Positions 10,461-21,666 of a stretch of DNA of 64,000 bases are shown here, piece after piece. The position numbers and the translations under genes are program-made. The stretch's first letter is position 1, and every line of letters begins with the position of its first letter. The stretch is from the NCBI RefSeq assembly GCF_000699445.3, contig NC_067201.1:19695001-19759000 (forward strand), written 5' to 3'. This DNA comes from Schistosoma haematobium (taxonomy: Eukaryota > Platyhelminthes > Trematoda > Strigeidida > Schistosomatidae). Below the pieces are notes generated by a model. It had not been told where the DNA came from and searched no databases. It worked only from the letters and a program-made list of their open reading frames with translations.

Positions 10461-12578
10461 ACCGTCCCCATCGAGCGGACGCCTACCAAGCTGTCTGAAA
10501 CAACCAGCACTACCCAAACCAAGTTGGTGAAATCATAGACTAACGTCACATTCTCATTCGATGTCCCTAACTTTTCTCCGTTTTCTTTCTGCGTCAGTTT
10601 AAATCGAACATTTAGGTATATGTAATAAATGTCTCGACCACCCTGGTTGATGAAGACTCACTATCTTATCGACCGATTCCCAATTCTACCCTCATTATTT
10701 GCGCTTAGCCTCAACAGTCCACCCTCAGTCGTTCCACGATACGAAATGATTTGGAGACACTTATGTTTGCATACCAGTAACCTATGGATGCTTTCTATTT
10801 TAAACAGCCACAAATTTAGAAAGCGAACAAGTAAATAGCATACACTTTCGCCGAATAGACATTTCACTATTGGAGTTACAATAGTAACACAGAACCATAC
10901 AAAGCTTTCGGTCTCGCAAGCTTTCTAGGTTGGAATGTCTGAAGTTTTTATTTAGATAAATGGAATGGCGTGTATATTACTTGTGTTAGAAACTGTCAGC
11001 GCCTACACTCTGAATCACAACTCGACTTCCGAAATTATAAAATTGAGCATCGCTCTACAGACCCTATTCTCCAAGGACAACTACACTTATCATATTAAGC
11101 ACAACTCAATTTATTACATAAGCACGTCTCCAGTGAGCACTTTTTTCTCACAACTGCGTAAAAACTGCAACATGCAATTACCACAAAAAGAAGTGTGCAG
11201 CTGATAAGTCCTGTTCAACTACCAACAGAATTTCTAGGGCTGCAAACTGCCTGGAATCCAGTTTATTTACAACTGAAACGCATTGTTATTCTATGTCCGA
11301 AGACTAATGTTCAGTAGCGGCTGAACAGGAAGTGAGTAGAAATCCCGAAAACATTGTGCTCAGTCAGCCATCTACAAACACTTGCTGATAATGTGAAACC
11401 ACTTAGTCCCTAGACATATGTGGTTACTAGGCATCGAGTAAAAAACAAGAGAGAAGGTGGACCGAGTTTCTCCCGCGAGGTACGTACCTTAAGGTACGTA
11501 ATTTATGGTGACGTACGATCCCACTGAAATGTACTTGGTTCAGATTATCTGGGACATTCGGTCATATTAGTAAAAACTATGAATGAGGCAATAAATTCGA
11601 AAATATTTATATGCCACAGAGACATATAGATACTTACCGACGATCGCGATTATCAATCAAGTTGCGAAATTCGCCTTGATTTGAAAAGGCGGGTGGGGCA
11701 AATGTTGGGATACAATTAATTATAACGAATATCATTTCAGTTAATGACTTTAAAACTCAGGAATACCTGTTGTATTTCTTGTTTCACTGGTTTTTTTATG
11801 TAATGATATCTACTCGCTGCTTAATTGTGCATATCGTTCTAATTACGAAGTAATATCAGTGTCCGTGGTTCAAATGACTATAGAAGGGATCGAAGCATTC
11901 GATTAATAGGTTTCTACATCTGAAAGCAGGAGATCAGTATTACCTCCAGTTACGGACCTAGGAGTACTTGACAGGTAAAAAGGAAGTATTAATAAGTCAT
12001 ATGGATTAATAGTGCAGTGGGATGTCACTGTGCCCCAGCCAAATAATTCCAACAGTGAGATCACCAAATGTCGAACATTTCACCGATCCTCGTCAAAGTC
12101 AAGAACAACAAACGTGCATCAGCTAATTTCACACCATGGACCGGCCCATGCAGCAGTGGCCGCACACTGTTCCTTTAACCTAACTTTACTAATAGCGTCG
12201 TTAGTGTTGTGCGGTCATCGAAGTAGCCAGTAGTATCTGGATATGATGGAAAGGCAACCTACGTTAGACAATAACCATGAAAAGTGACTTTGAATTCAGC
12301 TGGATGTTCACAGCATTTTCATCTAACTCGAGAAGATCCTCAATAATCCGACACAGATCATCTGCGTTGATGATCTACAAGTTCTTAAGAGTATATTGAG
12401 TTTCGTCATCCAGAACTCCCGTGAAGTTGCCCGGACTGCCTTGACCGGCAGAGGGAATTCGGTACTATTAACCAGTAAAAATTGTGCGCATAGTCTATTT
12501 CGCTGTGTTTAGCATCCAATTTCTGAACAATGCACCCAAGGATTGTGTGATGACAGAATATTGTAGTGTTGGTTATTA
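10461..12578. other. No recognisable feature
   Basis: No splice-bounded exon, repeat family or RNA gene could be supported. Short open frames lack family features. Confidence 0.4.
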
Positions 12579-12950
12579 TGTTAAGCATATATGCCTTATT
12601 CTGGCCTTCAGACAGGCCGATCTACTCATTTTAATTGAGTCATTTATTGACGTTGTTAATTGCTCGCTTATCAATCCTGACTGTTCTAATATGAGCGTAT
12701 GTGAGACTATAAATACAGATTAAATAGAGTTGGCTCACACGCCTTCTGCACTGCGTGTCATTTCGATTCATATAAAAAATGTATGTATTCGAAAGTCCAT
12801 TCTCGGTATTTGGCTTGTTTAATTCCCTTATTTACTCAACGCACATTAAGTCAACTAAGATATACAAGAATAGTCAGGGTATACATATTTCGACAGATAA
12901 CATTTATACGATCTAATCGGCGTCAGATCTCGGGTCGCGAATGTGATGAG
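12579..12950 (+). mobile_element. LTR-like block, diverged
   Basis: Begins TGTTAAGC and aligns at its start with the block at 7614. It has ACTATAAATACAG at about 12709 and GAGTTGGCTCACAC just after, parallel to GAGTTGGCACAC after the TATA at 7790. Ends are uncertain. Confidence 0.35.
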
Positions 12951-13164
12951 ACTGTCGACGACGAACCTAACGCAACAAGCTAAGTCGAAAAGGGCTTCTG
13001 CTCATTATACATTCGACGAACAAGCTTAACGGATCCGGCCCAATCTATAGTCCAAAGCACTTAGCGAAGCCTGTGCAGCACGACATGGACATGCTCAAAG
13101 CGTATTATCTTGTTGATACCTTATCCTCGTGTCAAATTTTCTCGCTGATCCTGATATATCGCGA

Positions 13165-13662
13165 TACGAATAGTGAATGGTAACTTTTGGGATCCATTTA
13201 TGGACCTATACTATGAGTATATTTTTATCGTGTAATTGTTATTTAACTAAACTGTTCATATTCATGTCGCTCTTATCATGCGCTTTATTTTAACTTATGA
13301 ACTGTTATTATACGATTTACCATTCTTGAATTATTCCCTGCCTTTTATACACTACCTCCCACATTCACAGCCACGTTTGGCCAAATATTGTACAAATGTT
13401 ATTTTCTATTTTATGGCACATTGTGGTCTGTTTGATTGGTATATAAACCCCGTATGTTTGAAATAAATGATTCAAATTGCAGAGGCAAAGATTGGTATTC
13501 TGGACTTAACTGGCTGGGCTAGACAGGAAGCGAGACTAATCAGCACTCTAGGCTGCTTGCATGTGTTTTGTGCGTCATTGGTTCGATCGATAATTCGCTG
13601 CTCTCTGACTGGCGGTATCGTTGAGTTATCCAATATACAGGGCACACGGGTTCACAAGTTAT
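13165..13662 (+). mobile_element. Diverged solo LTR, relative of the one at 2189-2705
   Basis: Shares, in plus orientation, TACGATTTAC, CCTCCCAC, CAGCCAC, ACAAATGTTATTT, GGTCTGTTTG, ATATAAACCC and GAAATAAATGATTC with the reverse complement of 2189-2705. No internal retroelement sequence follows. Boundaries are approximate. Confidence 0.6.
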
Positions 13663-14646
13663 GACAGATCCATCTGGCAGACCATTCCATATGATTCAAA
13701 TTATCATCATATGCTCATTATTACATTAGTGTCCTATCATGAATGAATGTGGAATTTTTATTTTTGTTCGTGCTGATATTTACTCAACTGCACCACTCAA
13801 CCATCGAATTATAATGTTATTAACATCCGATTCACGTTATGACATTTGCAACTCACTGGACTATTTCCATCAAAAAAATAACGTAGAATTTTCCCGCTCT
13901 AAGTGAGTTTGTTCCATTTTTTCCCCATGTAATTTTGGCCTAGTATTACACTCATTCACTTAGTCGAGGTCATTTTTTATGTTATCATACCACACATTCT
14001 AAATTTTGGTATTTCCTCTTATTATGTCCACCGATGCTTCGAAATCTACGAGCTGATTGGTAATGATTACGTTCATCTTATCTATTCGTCCACATGTCCA
14101 ACTGCATGCTACATCAATCACCAATCAAAAACATTATTCGACTACCGCAAATACTATTTTGTTCCCATCGCACTGTATACCAGAACATAGAGTATAGTGC
14201 TAGTCCCTCAAAGACACACTCTTGTTCATCAAATCCAAGTCACTCTCACTGGCTGCCATCTTTAATCATATGTCTTGGAATTTTTATCATGCCTTGGACC
14301 GTTTTCGTAACAAAGGAATACGACTCTACGTACCTCATCTCCCCAATTACTATTATGTTCCTCTGATCATTCTATTAATGCATATTTAATGACAATCCAA
14401 TGCATATGTCATAAACTCAAACGACAAGGTATACTGACTTCACATTCTGTGATTATTATCAATCGTAGTAGAGCAACGGATATCACCCGTCGATGCATCT
14501 ATCATTTCACAACTTGGATATTTTTATTCTATTAACGAGGACTCTACGTATTTAAATTCGAATCCACCCATCGATACGCGACGCTACTTACTCTAATGCG
14601 GCTCATTAGAGCATGTTCATATTTCACTATTCTGTCGGCATCACAG
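13663..14646. other. No recognisable feature
   Basis: AT-rich intergenic DNA. Nothing supported. Confidence 0.4.
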
Positions 14647-14868
14647 ACCAATTCGGCGAGACTCTAATTTAGAGACGAGCCAATCAGAAGCGTTTGAGCA
14701 ATTTCAATTATTAGCCAATCATAAGACAGTATAAGGTAAAAATATATTACAAGAAAGTAATGAATTACGGTGGATATTCTTCTTTTACATGATTTTAAAA
14801 CTTGTTAAGGTTTGATAAAGGTTCAGAGGATCTGAATTCATAATGCATACGGTATAGAAACTCGTCCA

Positions 14869-14968
14869 TAGGGTTAGGGTTTAGGGTTAAGATTAGGGTT
14901 AGGGTTAGGTTAGGATTAAGGTTAGGGTTAGGGTTTAGGGTTAAGGTTAAGGGTAGGGTCAGGTTAGG
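14869..14968 (+). repeat. Degenerate TTAGGG array (left arm)
   Basis: About 16 units, mixing TTAGGG with TTTAGGG, TTAAGG and TTAGG variants. It is not a perfect telomere repeat. Confidence 0.9.
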
Positions 14969-15035
14969 GCCAGAATGCTAACATGAGATCGTTTTACATC
15001 GGATTTTAGGAAAGAGATGTTTATTGAGAGGCTAC

Positions 15036-15180
15036 AACCCTAACCCTAACGTAAACCCTAACCCTGACCCTAACCGTAACCCTAACCCTAAACCCTAACC
15101 CCAACCCTAGACTACAACCCTAACCCTAACCTAACCCTAATCTTAACCCTAGACTAACCTTAACCTTAACCCTAACCCTA
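15036..15180 (-). repeat. Degenerate TTAGGG array (right arm, inverted)
   Basis: CCCTAA-type units with variants, longer than the left array by about 45 bp, interrupted by CCTAGACTACAA. Confidence 0.9.
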
Positions 15181-15404
15181 TGGACGAATTTCTATACCGT
15201 ATGCCTTATGAATTCAGATCCTCTGGACCTTTATCAAACCTTAACAAGTTTTAAAATCATGTAAAAGAAAAATATCCACTGTAATTCATTACTTATAATA
15301 TGTTTTCACTTTATACTAACTGTCTTCTGATTGACTAATAATTGTCAACGTCATTTAAGATTCGTTCGAAGGTCGTCCCTAAATTAGAGTCTCGCCACCA
15401 ATTC

Positions 15405-16437
15405 CTGTCATATTCTACTATACTTATTTTCACCATTCATTTTACTGTCATACCCACAAACGATTTATTACTGTTTACACGACATTTTGAATCGCTCATA
15501 CAAACTCGTTTTTTTATCGTTCAAACAGTTATAAATGCGTGTTAATTTTTTGTACGCTTATTAATTACCTCATAATTGCATGCTAACATTTTCATTTTTG
15601 TCCGCGCCCTTGCGATATTCACGTATTCTTTTACATAAGTATGACACTTTCGTATAAAACACTTAAACCTCATGTAACACTGTACTTTACTGGATGTAGT
15701 ACAATTTTTTCGCTACTTAATGTCAACATTAACCTCATAATTCTTCAATATTATTTTTGAAAACGGGCATTATTTTCAAATGCTCTATTTTCTGTACACT
15801 CCGTAGGCAACATTGATTGCTACTTTGTTTTGCATTCTCTTTCCATCATCTTAGTATTTCAGTATGGGTTTTGGCCCGCAACTGTGAAAAGCTTTTACTA
15901 TTTATACAGTGCCTTTAATGTTGGTGCAAAATTTTTATAAGTTGAATTATTCTTTTCATACATTTGTCGTTCATTAAGTTGAAGATGCCACAGGTATTCG
16001 AAGTTTGACAACGCTATAACCAGTAACACCTAATATTAATCGTACACACCAAGTGAAATCAGAAGACAGAGGCAAAGAGGTTCAAAGATATATTTGATAG
16101 GCTGTCAATATATCGAGGATCGTCGGATCCAATCGGGCTAGCTATTGCAAGGGTTGTTAAGCAAGGCGTTCCCACTCATGATTTGATGCGGATGCATGAC
16201 CGAGCGCCTTCAGTTAGTTGAGTCCATTAAAAGTAATGTGGTCAGCATCCAGTGTCAAAGACTTACAGGGCTCTTTATTTTGAGGATCTATTTACCGCTA
16301 CATGGTGTGTGGTGGACCAAACAATATATAAACGCAAAAGTATCAACAAAGTTAATAGCAATCAATAGTAATATTAATATTTACAAGTTAAATGTTACAA
16401 ATGCAATAACAAATTAGGGACGTTACTTAAATCGGCT
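15405..16437. other. No recognisable feature
   Basis: Non-coding AT-rich DNA between the foldback element and the Gypsy element. Confidence 0.4.
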
Positions 16438-16843
16438 AGTCGTTGCGTGTTCTGTTGAGTTTTGGTCTCAAAAGTCCACAATTATAAATGCATAATAATT
16501 CCACAGAGGTAAATATGACGCCAATAAGTTTCTTTGATGTAGGATATAATGGGAATGACACTGCAGTCTGAAATGAGGATAATATCCAGTTTAGAACGCA
16601 ATTGACTTGGTAACGAGCGAGAATAGAACAATGGGTATGTGCGTAATAGTGTATTTGTGAACAATCGAAAATGTGTGTCACGCTATGTTAGAATTACAAC
16701 GGAAAAAGTGTTCAAGGTCGTTGACTAAAACAACACGTACAGTCATTTAATGATAAATGTACATACAGTGAAAAATTGACAAAACAAATAGAAATAACAT
16801 TGAAAACTATTTACAAAATAAGGTTGTCAGGTCTATCTCCACA
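16438..16843 (-). repeat. 3' LTR of the Gypsy element
   Basis: 406 bp, starting TGTGGAG on the minus strand. By eye it matches the 5' LTR at every base except the outermost one (A at 16438 in place of T). Confidence 0.9.
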
Positions 16844-17351
16844 TAGCTCCCCCCAGAGTGTCCGGAGGTAACACTGGTTACAATAACAATAATAAAAATT
16901 TTATACCAAAAAAAATATTTACAATAATAACCAATTAACAATGTGGAGATGCGTATGACATGTACGTTAACAATATACAGTGTGTTATTGAGTGAAAATA
17001 GTGGTGATATGGCATAGCATGACAAACAAAAGTAATGAGAATACCGTCATTTAAAAGCTTGGTTTGCTAACAATGATAATAATGTGCAGACTGTTACTGA
17101 CCCCCCCAAAAAAATGAACTGCTTATTTTTTGTGTGTGTGTGTACAACAAATGAATAATTAAATAGAGTTTACTCGTTTATTATTGTAACAAATTTTTTT
17201 CTATGAAAAAAAATGTGACAAAACGAATAATTGTGGGGAAAAAATATGGTTAATTATGTACACTGTAAAAAAAATCATGGATTTTGTTGGGAAAAATCGG
17301 GTGAGTATAATCGTATAGTACATCAGTAATTGTTTGTTGAGATTCTTTTTT
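16844..17351 (-). other. 3' untranslated region and polypurine tract of the Gypsy element
   Basis: Non-coding, with several A- or C-runs, ending at the polypurine tract beside the LTR. Confidence 0.7.
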
Positions 17352-20300
17352 TTATTCGGCGAAATGTACATAGCGTTTGGGTTTTTTTACGGCTCTGCCT
17401 GAGCGCGTTAAACAAGTAGGTTTGATACTCAGTTTTTCATCCCTGTCTGCTGTAGTGGTGGTTGCTGGACGGGGTTGGTTCAGTGAAATAGTATGTTCTT
17501 CGTCAAGTTGTGCTTCGTAGAAAGCAGGCTTTATTCTATCGATAGCGATAGTCTCTTTCTTTCCACACTTGTTGATTATGAAGTGTTTGGTCGTTCTTTT
17601 AATTACTTGATATGGTCCTTCATAAGGTTGTTTCAATGGCTTTTTAACAGCATCAACTCGAACAAAGACAAACTTGCATGTTTCTAGATTTCTGTTGAGT
17701 TGTATTCGATTGTTATGTTCACGAGGCGGTATGGCTTTGATTCGTTGCATGGTTTGCAGCAGTTGGCTAGCAAAACGACTTGGGTCCGTTGGTGTTAAAG
17801 TGTTTGGGTCCACTAGTTGACCTGGTAATGTAAGGGTTGTACCGTAAACTAGCTCAGCGGCTGTACAACCTATATCTTCCTTTATAGTTGAACGGATACC
17901 CAGGAGTACAAGTGGTAATGCGTCACTCCATTTTGTCGTATCATCTTGTGCCATCAGCGAGCTTTTTAATTGGCGGTGAAATCTTTCGACCAAGCCGTTA
18001 GCTGCTGGGTGGTAGGCTGTTGTTTTGATGTGGTTCACGCCCAGAAGTCTTGTGAATTCCTGAAATAAGATGGACTGAAACTGGGGACCACGGTCGGTAG
18101 TGACGATAGAAGGTACTCCGTAATTTGCTATCCAACGGTCAAGGAATACGCCGGCTACTGTTTCTGCAGAAGTATCAGCAATAGGGCATGCTATGGCCCA
18201 TCTTGTGAACCTGTCCACCGCAGTGAGAATATGAGTGAATGAATTAGATGGTGGTAATGGACCAACTATGTCTAAGTGGATATGCTGAAAACGTTTTTCC
18301 GGCAGGGGATACTTGCCAACTGGACTGATCGTGTGCTTCTGAATCTTGCTGCGTTGACATTGTAGGCAGCTTCGCGTCCATCGTTTTATATCTGAATTGA
18401 TTTTTGGCTACACAAAACGCTCAGTAACCAATTTGATTGTGGCTTTGATTCCTGGGTGAGAAAGGTCATGCAGTTGATGAAATACCTGTCGACGACATGC
18501 TAGAGGTACAAAAGGGCGATTGTTACCCGTTGAAACATCACAAATGATAGATGTATTTGAGAAAGGGATGGGTACTGGTTTAAGGTTCAAGTTAGACTTC
18601 TCCTGGCAGGCCTTCAAATCTGCATCGTCTACTTGTAGCTTTGCGATGGTTTCTAGATCGATGTTTTGTTTACGTAACAGGGTATTTACGTCCTTACGTG
18701 ACAACGCGTCAGCTACGACGTTGGTGTGTCCTTTGACAAATTGGATATCTGTCGTAAACTGGGAGATGTAATCCAGTTGTCGTGCTTCGCGAGGTGAATG
18801 TCGGTCGTACGATGTGTGGAATGAGTAACATAAAGGTTTGTGATCGGTCATGATGGTAAAAGTTCGTCCTTGTAGTAAAAAGTTAAAGTGTTTAACGGCT
18901 AAGTAGATAGCAAGTAACTCCCGTCCAAAGGTACTATAGCGTTCTTGGGCTGGTGACAATCTTTTGGAGAAAAACGCTATGGGGGTAGTCATATTGTTTA
19001 CCTGTTGTTGTAATACTGCCCCGATGGCTTTTTGAGATGCATCGGTACACAGAATTAAGTGGGTTGTGGGGTCAGTATTTAGATATTGTAGCATGGTGGC
19101 ATTAGCTATCATCGACTTTGCTTTTTCAAACGCTGTTTTGGCATCAAGAGATAGGTTGAATGTTTGATTCTTCTCTCTCTTCGTACCTTTTTTGTCGGCT
19201 TTCAACAGATCGGTTAATGGCTGTAATACTTCAGCACAATGTGGTAAGAAACGGCGGTAAAAATTACACATACCGAGGAAGCGTCGTAATGACTTCACCG
19301 AGGTTGGTTCGGGATAATTGGTAATAGCTTCAACCATTTCTGGGAGTGGTTTGATGCCTTGAGAGTCAATGTAATGTCCTAAAAACTCTAAGGCTGGGAC
19401 TGCGAATATGCATTTCGAAGGATTGATGACGACGCCATGCTTTTTAAAACGCTCAAAAAGGGTCTGGACATGTTGGATATGCTCTTCTAAAGATGAGCTT
19501 GCAATGAGAACATCGTCGATGTATGCAAACACGAAATCAAGGCCTCTTGTTACGTTATCCATGAAGCGTTGGAATGTCTGCGCAGCGTTTTTTAATCCTA
19601 ATGGCATCCTTAGAAACTCAAACAGGCCAAAGGGTGTGATGATGGCTGTTTTCTCGATGTCTTCTGGTGCCATCGGAATTTGATGGTATGCACGCACTTG
19701 GTCGAGCTTCGAGAAGATGCATTTACCATGTAAATTTAACGCGAAGTCATGTATATGTGGAATAGGATACCTATCCGGGATGGTTTGATTGTTTAATCGT
19801 CGATGGTCACCACACGGACGCCAATCTTGGTCCTTCTTTGGTACCATGTGTAACGGCGAGGCCCAGGGGCTGTTGGATGGTCTGATAATACCAAGTTGCA
19901 TCATATGTTCGAATTCTCTTTTAGCTACTTGCAACTTGCTTGGTGGTAGTCTCCTCGCCCTGGCGCTAATAGGTGGTCCGGTGGTAGTGATATGGTGTTG
20001 TACCAGCTGTGGGTTACCTTCCTTTTGGTAATCTGATTTCGTAATGCACTGGTATTCTGTTAGAATGTCGTTGAAGATGTTGTTCGCAGGTTTCATTATT
20101 CGAACACCATGGATCTCGTTGTCGTTGGAGAGTGTACCATTTACCTGTAAACGTGTGTTTACGTCGATTAATCTCTTGTTGGTCATATCAACTAACAGGT
20201 TGTACGCACTAAGAAAATCGGCCCCGAGGATGGGTCGTTTGACTTGAGCAACTATGAATACCCATGTGAATCTTATACGGAGCCCGAGATCTAATATAAG

Positions 20301-20573
20301 AGATTGTTCTCCATAAGTTTTGATAACTGATCCGTTAGCCGCTACCAAGGACAATTTAGTGCTTGTCGTATATTGTCTGCGTGAGAGATGGAGTGGGATG
20401 ATGCTGATTTCTGCTCCAGTATCGACTAAGAAGTCTGAGCCAGAAATACGATCCCTGATGTGGAAGAGGCGGCTGACATGTTGGCCAGTAACAGCTGCCG
20501 CTGTTACTGTCTGGCCACTTCGTTTCCCTGATGGTCTGGCTTGCTTGCCGTGAAGTTGCACGGTTTTGTGCAA
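17352..20573 (-). pseudogene. pol: Pol polyprotein (protease, RT, RNase H, integrase) with one in-frame amber codon
   Basis: One reading frame of 1074 codons is broken only by TAG at 18410-18408. Upstream part (721 codons): protease D-T-G-A at residues 51-54, reverse transcriptase Y-I-D-D at 351-354, RNase H with T-D-A-S-Q and later T-D-H-K-P, and the start of the integrase zinc domain (H-x4-H). The amber lies in F-V-stop-P-K, where related integrases have Trp, between the His pair and C-L-Q-C. Downstream part: catalytic Asp in H-L-D-I-V-G-P, Asp in T-T-D-R-G, Glu in V-E-R-F-H, then the GPY motif Q-P-Y-E-G-P-Y. Pol lies in the -1 frame relative to gag and overlaps it by 70 bp, the usual gag-pol frameshift layout. 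The start shown is the first Met of the frame. As it stands the element would make protease and RT but no complete integrase unless the stop is read through. Confidence 0.9.
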
Positions 20574-20903
20574 CGACGTGCTTTCTCACCATAATTCGAA
20601 TGGTACCAACAAATTCCGGCTGCCCGCTTAGGTGACCTAAGACGATGTCTGGATACTGATCTCCTTCTGGGCCTAGATCTGGGGCGTCGAGAATGGATGG
20701 TGGAGATAGTCGCCTGCAGTGATGCTAGCTGCCGTGTTAAGTGTGCCATTTGTTGCTGCTTGTCAAGAGTAGGGTTCATAGCATCTCTACTAACGGGTTG
20801 TACAGCGTTAATTCCCCGACTATCGGGATATATTTCTATTATCTTATCGGCCATGTCTGCTAAATCATCAAGACTGACAGTGGCTCCTGATACGCTGAGA
20901 ATT
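20504..20903 (-). pseudogene. gag: Gag remnant (C-terminal part with CHCC zinc motif)
   Basis: An open frame of about 133 codons that begins at the LTR boundary and lacks a start of its own. The in-frame Met available lies inside the LTR (20947). It contains D-D-L-A-D-M-A-D-K, typical of the C-terminal end of Gypsy capsid, then an Arg/Ser-rich stretch, and C-x2-H-x9-C-x3-C at 20611-20558, the CHCC variant of the CsRn1 clade. It ends at a stop at 20504 inside the start of pol. The capsid N-terminal part is deleted. Confidence 0.8.
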
Positions 20904-21309
20904 TGTCGTTGCGTGTTCTGTTGAGTTTTGGTCTCAAAAGTCCACAATTATAAATGCATAATAATTCCACAGAGGTAAATATGACGCCAATAAGTTTCTT
21001 TGATGTAGGATATAATGGGAATGACACTGCAGTCTGAAATGAGGATAATATCCAGTTTAGAACGCAATTGACTTGGTAACGAGCGAGAATAGAACAATGG
21101 GTATGTGCGTAATAGTGTATTTGTGAACAATCGAAAATGTGTGTCACGCTATGTTAGAATTACAACGGAAAAAGTGTTCAAGGTCGTTGACTAAAACAAC
21201 ACGTACAGTCATTTAATGATAAATGTACATACAGTGAAAAATTGACAAAACAAATAGAAATAACATTGAAAACTATTTACAAAATAAGGTTGTCAGGTCT
21301 ATCTCCACA
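20904..21309 (-). repeat. 5' LTR of the Gypsy element
   Basis: 406 bp, TGTGG...CGACA on the minus strand. Joined directly to gag coding sequence at 20903. Confidence 0.9.
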
Positions 21310-21666
21310 AGTGTCTGGCGTTTTCGGAGATCAAGATTTGATTCTCTATTAAAAGCCACTACTTAGATGTTCTATTCTGCTAAAAAAGATTTACAGCGTT
21401 AGTTGCCAATTTAAGTTCGAATTTCTGCAGCAGTTGGCTAGGATAATAGTTTTGTCCATGCTAAAATATCAAGTTAATTTTAACACATATCAAAATTACT
21501 GCTGTAGGGAACTTCCATTGTTTACTTTAAAAGCATGTGGAAAAGTAATAGGATAGATGCTTATCATTTGTTCTTCTGTGCTTCGATGATCCACTAATTT
21601 GAATTTACAAAACCGATAATGGTATCAAAGCCCACGTTAGTTTACATTCTGAGTGCAATCAAAAGT
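21310..21666. other. Spacer between the two Gypsy families
   Basis: 357 bp of single-copy-looking DNA with no recognisable feature. It ends in AAGT (21663-21666), the left target duplication of the array. Confidence 0.5.

Larger units (their letters stand above)
14655..15396. mobile_element. Foldback DNA element with TTAGGG-type arrays and 8-bp target duplication
   Basis: A 742-bp element with long inverted arms: left 14655-14968, right 15036-15396. The tips read GGCGAGACTCTAATTTAG and its inverse. The flanks are the perfect duplication ACCAATTC (14647-14654 and 15397-15404). The outer half of each arm is unique sequence about 200 bp long and well matched (for example AAAACTTGTTAAGGTTTGAT). 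The inner part is a degenerate array of TTAGGG, TTTAGGG and TTAAGG units (14869-14968), mirrored as CCCTAA at 15036-15180. There is no coding capacity. An 8-bp duplication is typical of the hAT, P and Merlin superfamilies. A tip starting GG fits Merlin, which is known from schistosomes, but that assignment is inference. Confidence 0.85.
16438..21309 (-). mobile_element. Gypsy/CsRn1-like LTR retrotransposon, 5'-deleted
   Basis: A 4.87-kb element on the minus strand: 5' LTR 21309-20904, gag remnant, pol, then 3' LTR 16843-16438. The polypurine tract is at about 16846-16852 (GGGGGGA on the minus strand) next to the 3' LTR. The sequence directly after the 5' LTR is already gag coding, so the primer-binding site, leader and gag N-terminus are gone. 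The zinc motif C-x2-H-x9-C-x3-C is the CHCC type of the CsRn1 clade. No target duplication is evident (left flank CGGCT, right flank AGTGT). Confidence 0.9.

Noticed and set aside
14869..15180. Interstitial telomere from a chromosome end fusion
   Set aside because: The arrays are inside inverted arms with an 8-bp target duplication, so a mobile element explains them better.
16436..16681. Open frame repeated at 20860-21147
   Set aside because: Lies in the two LTRs of the Gypsy element; identical because the LTRs are.
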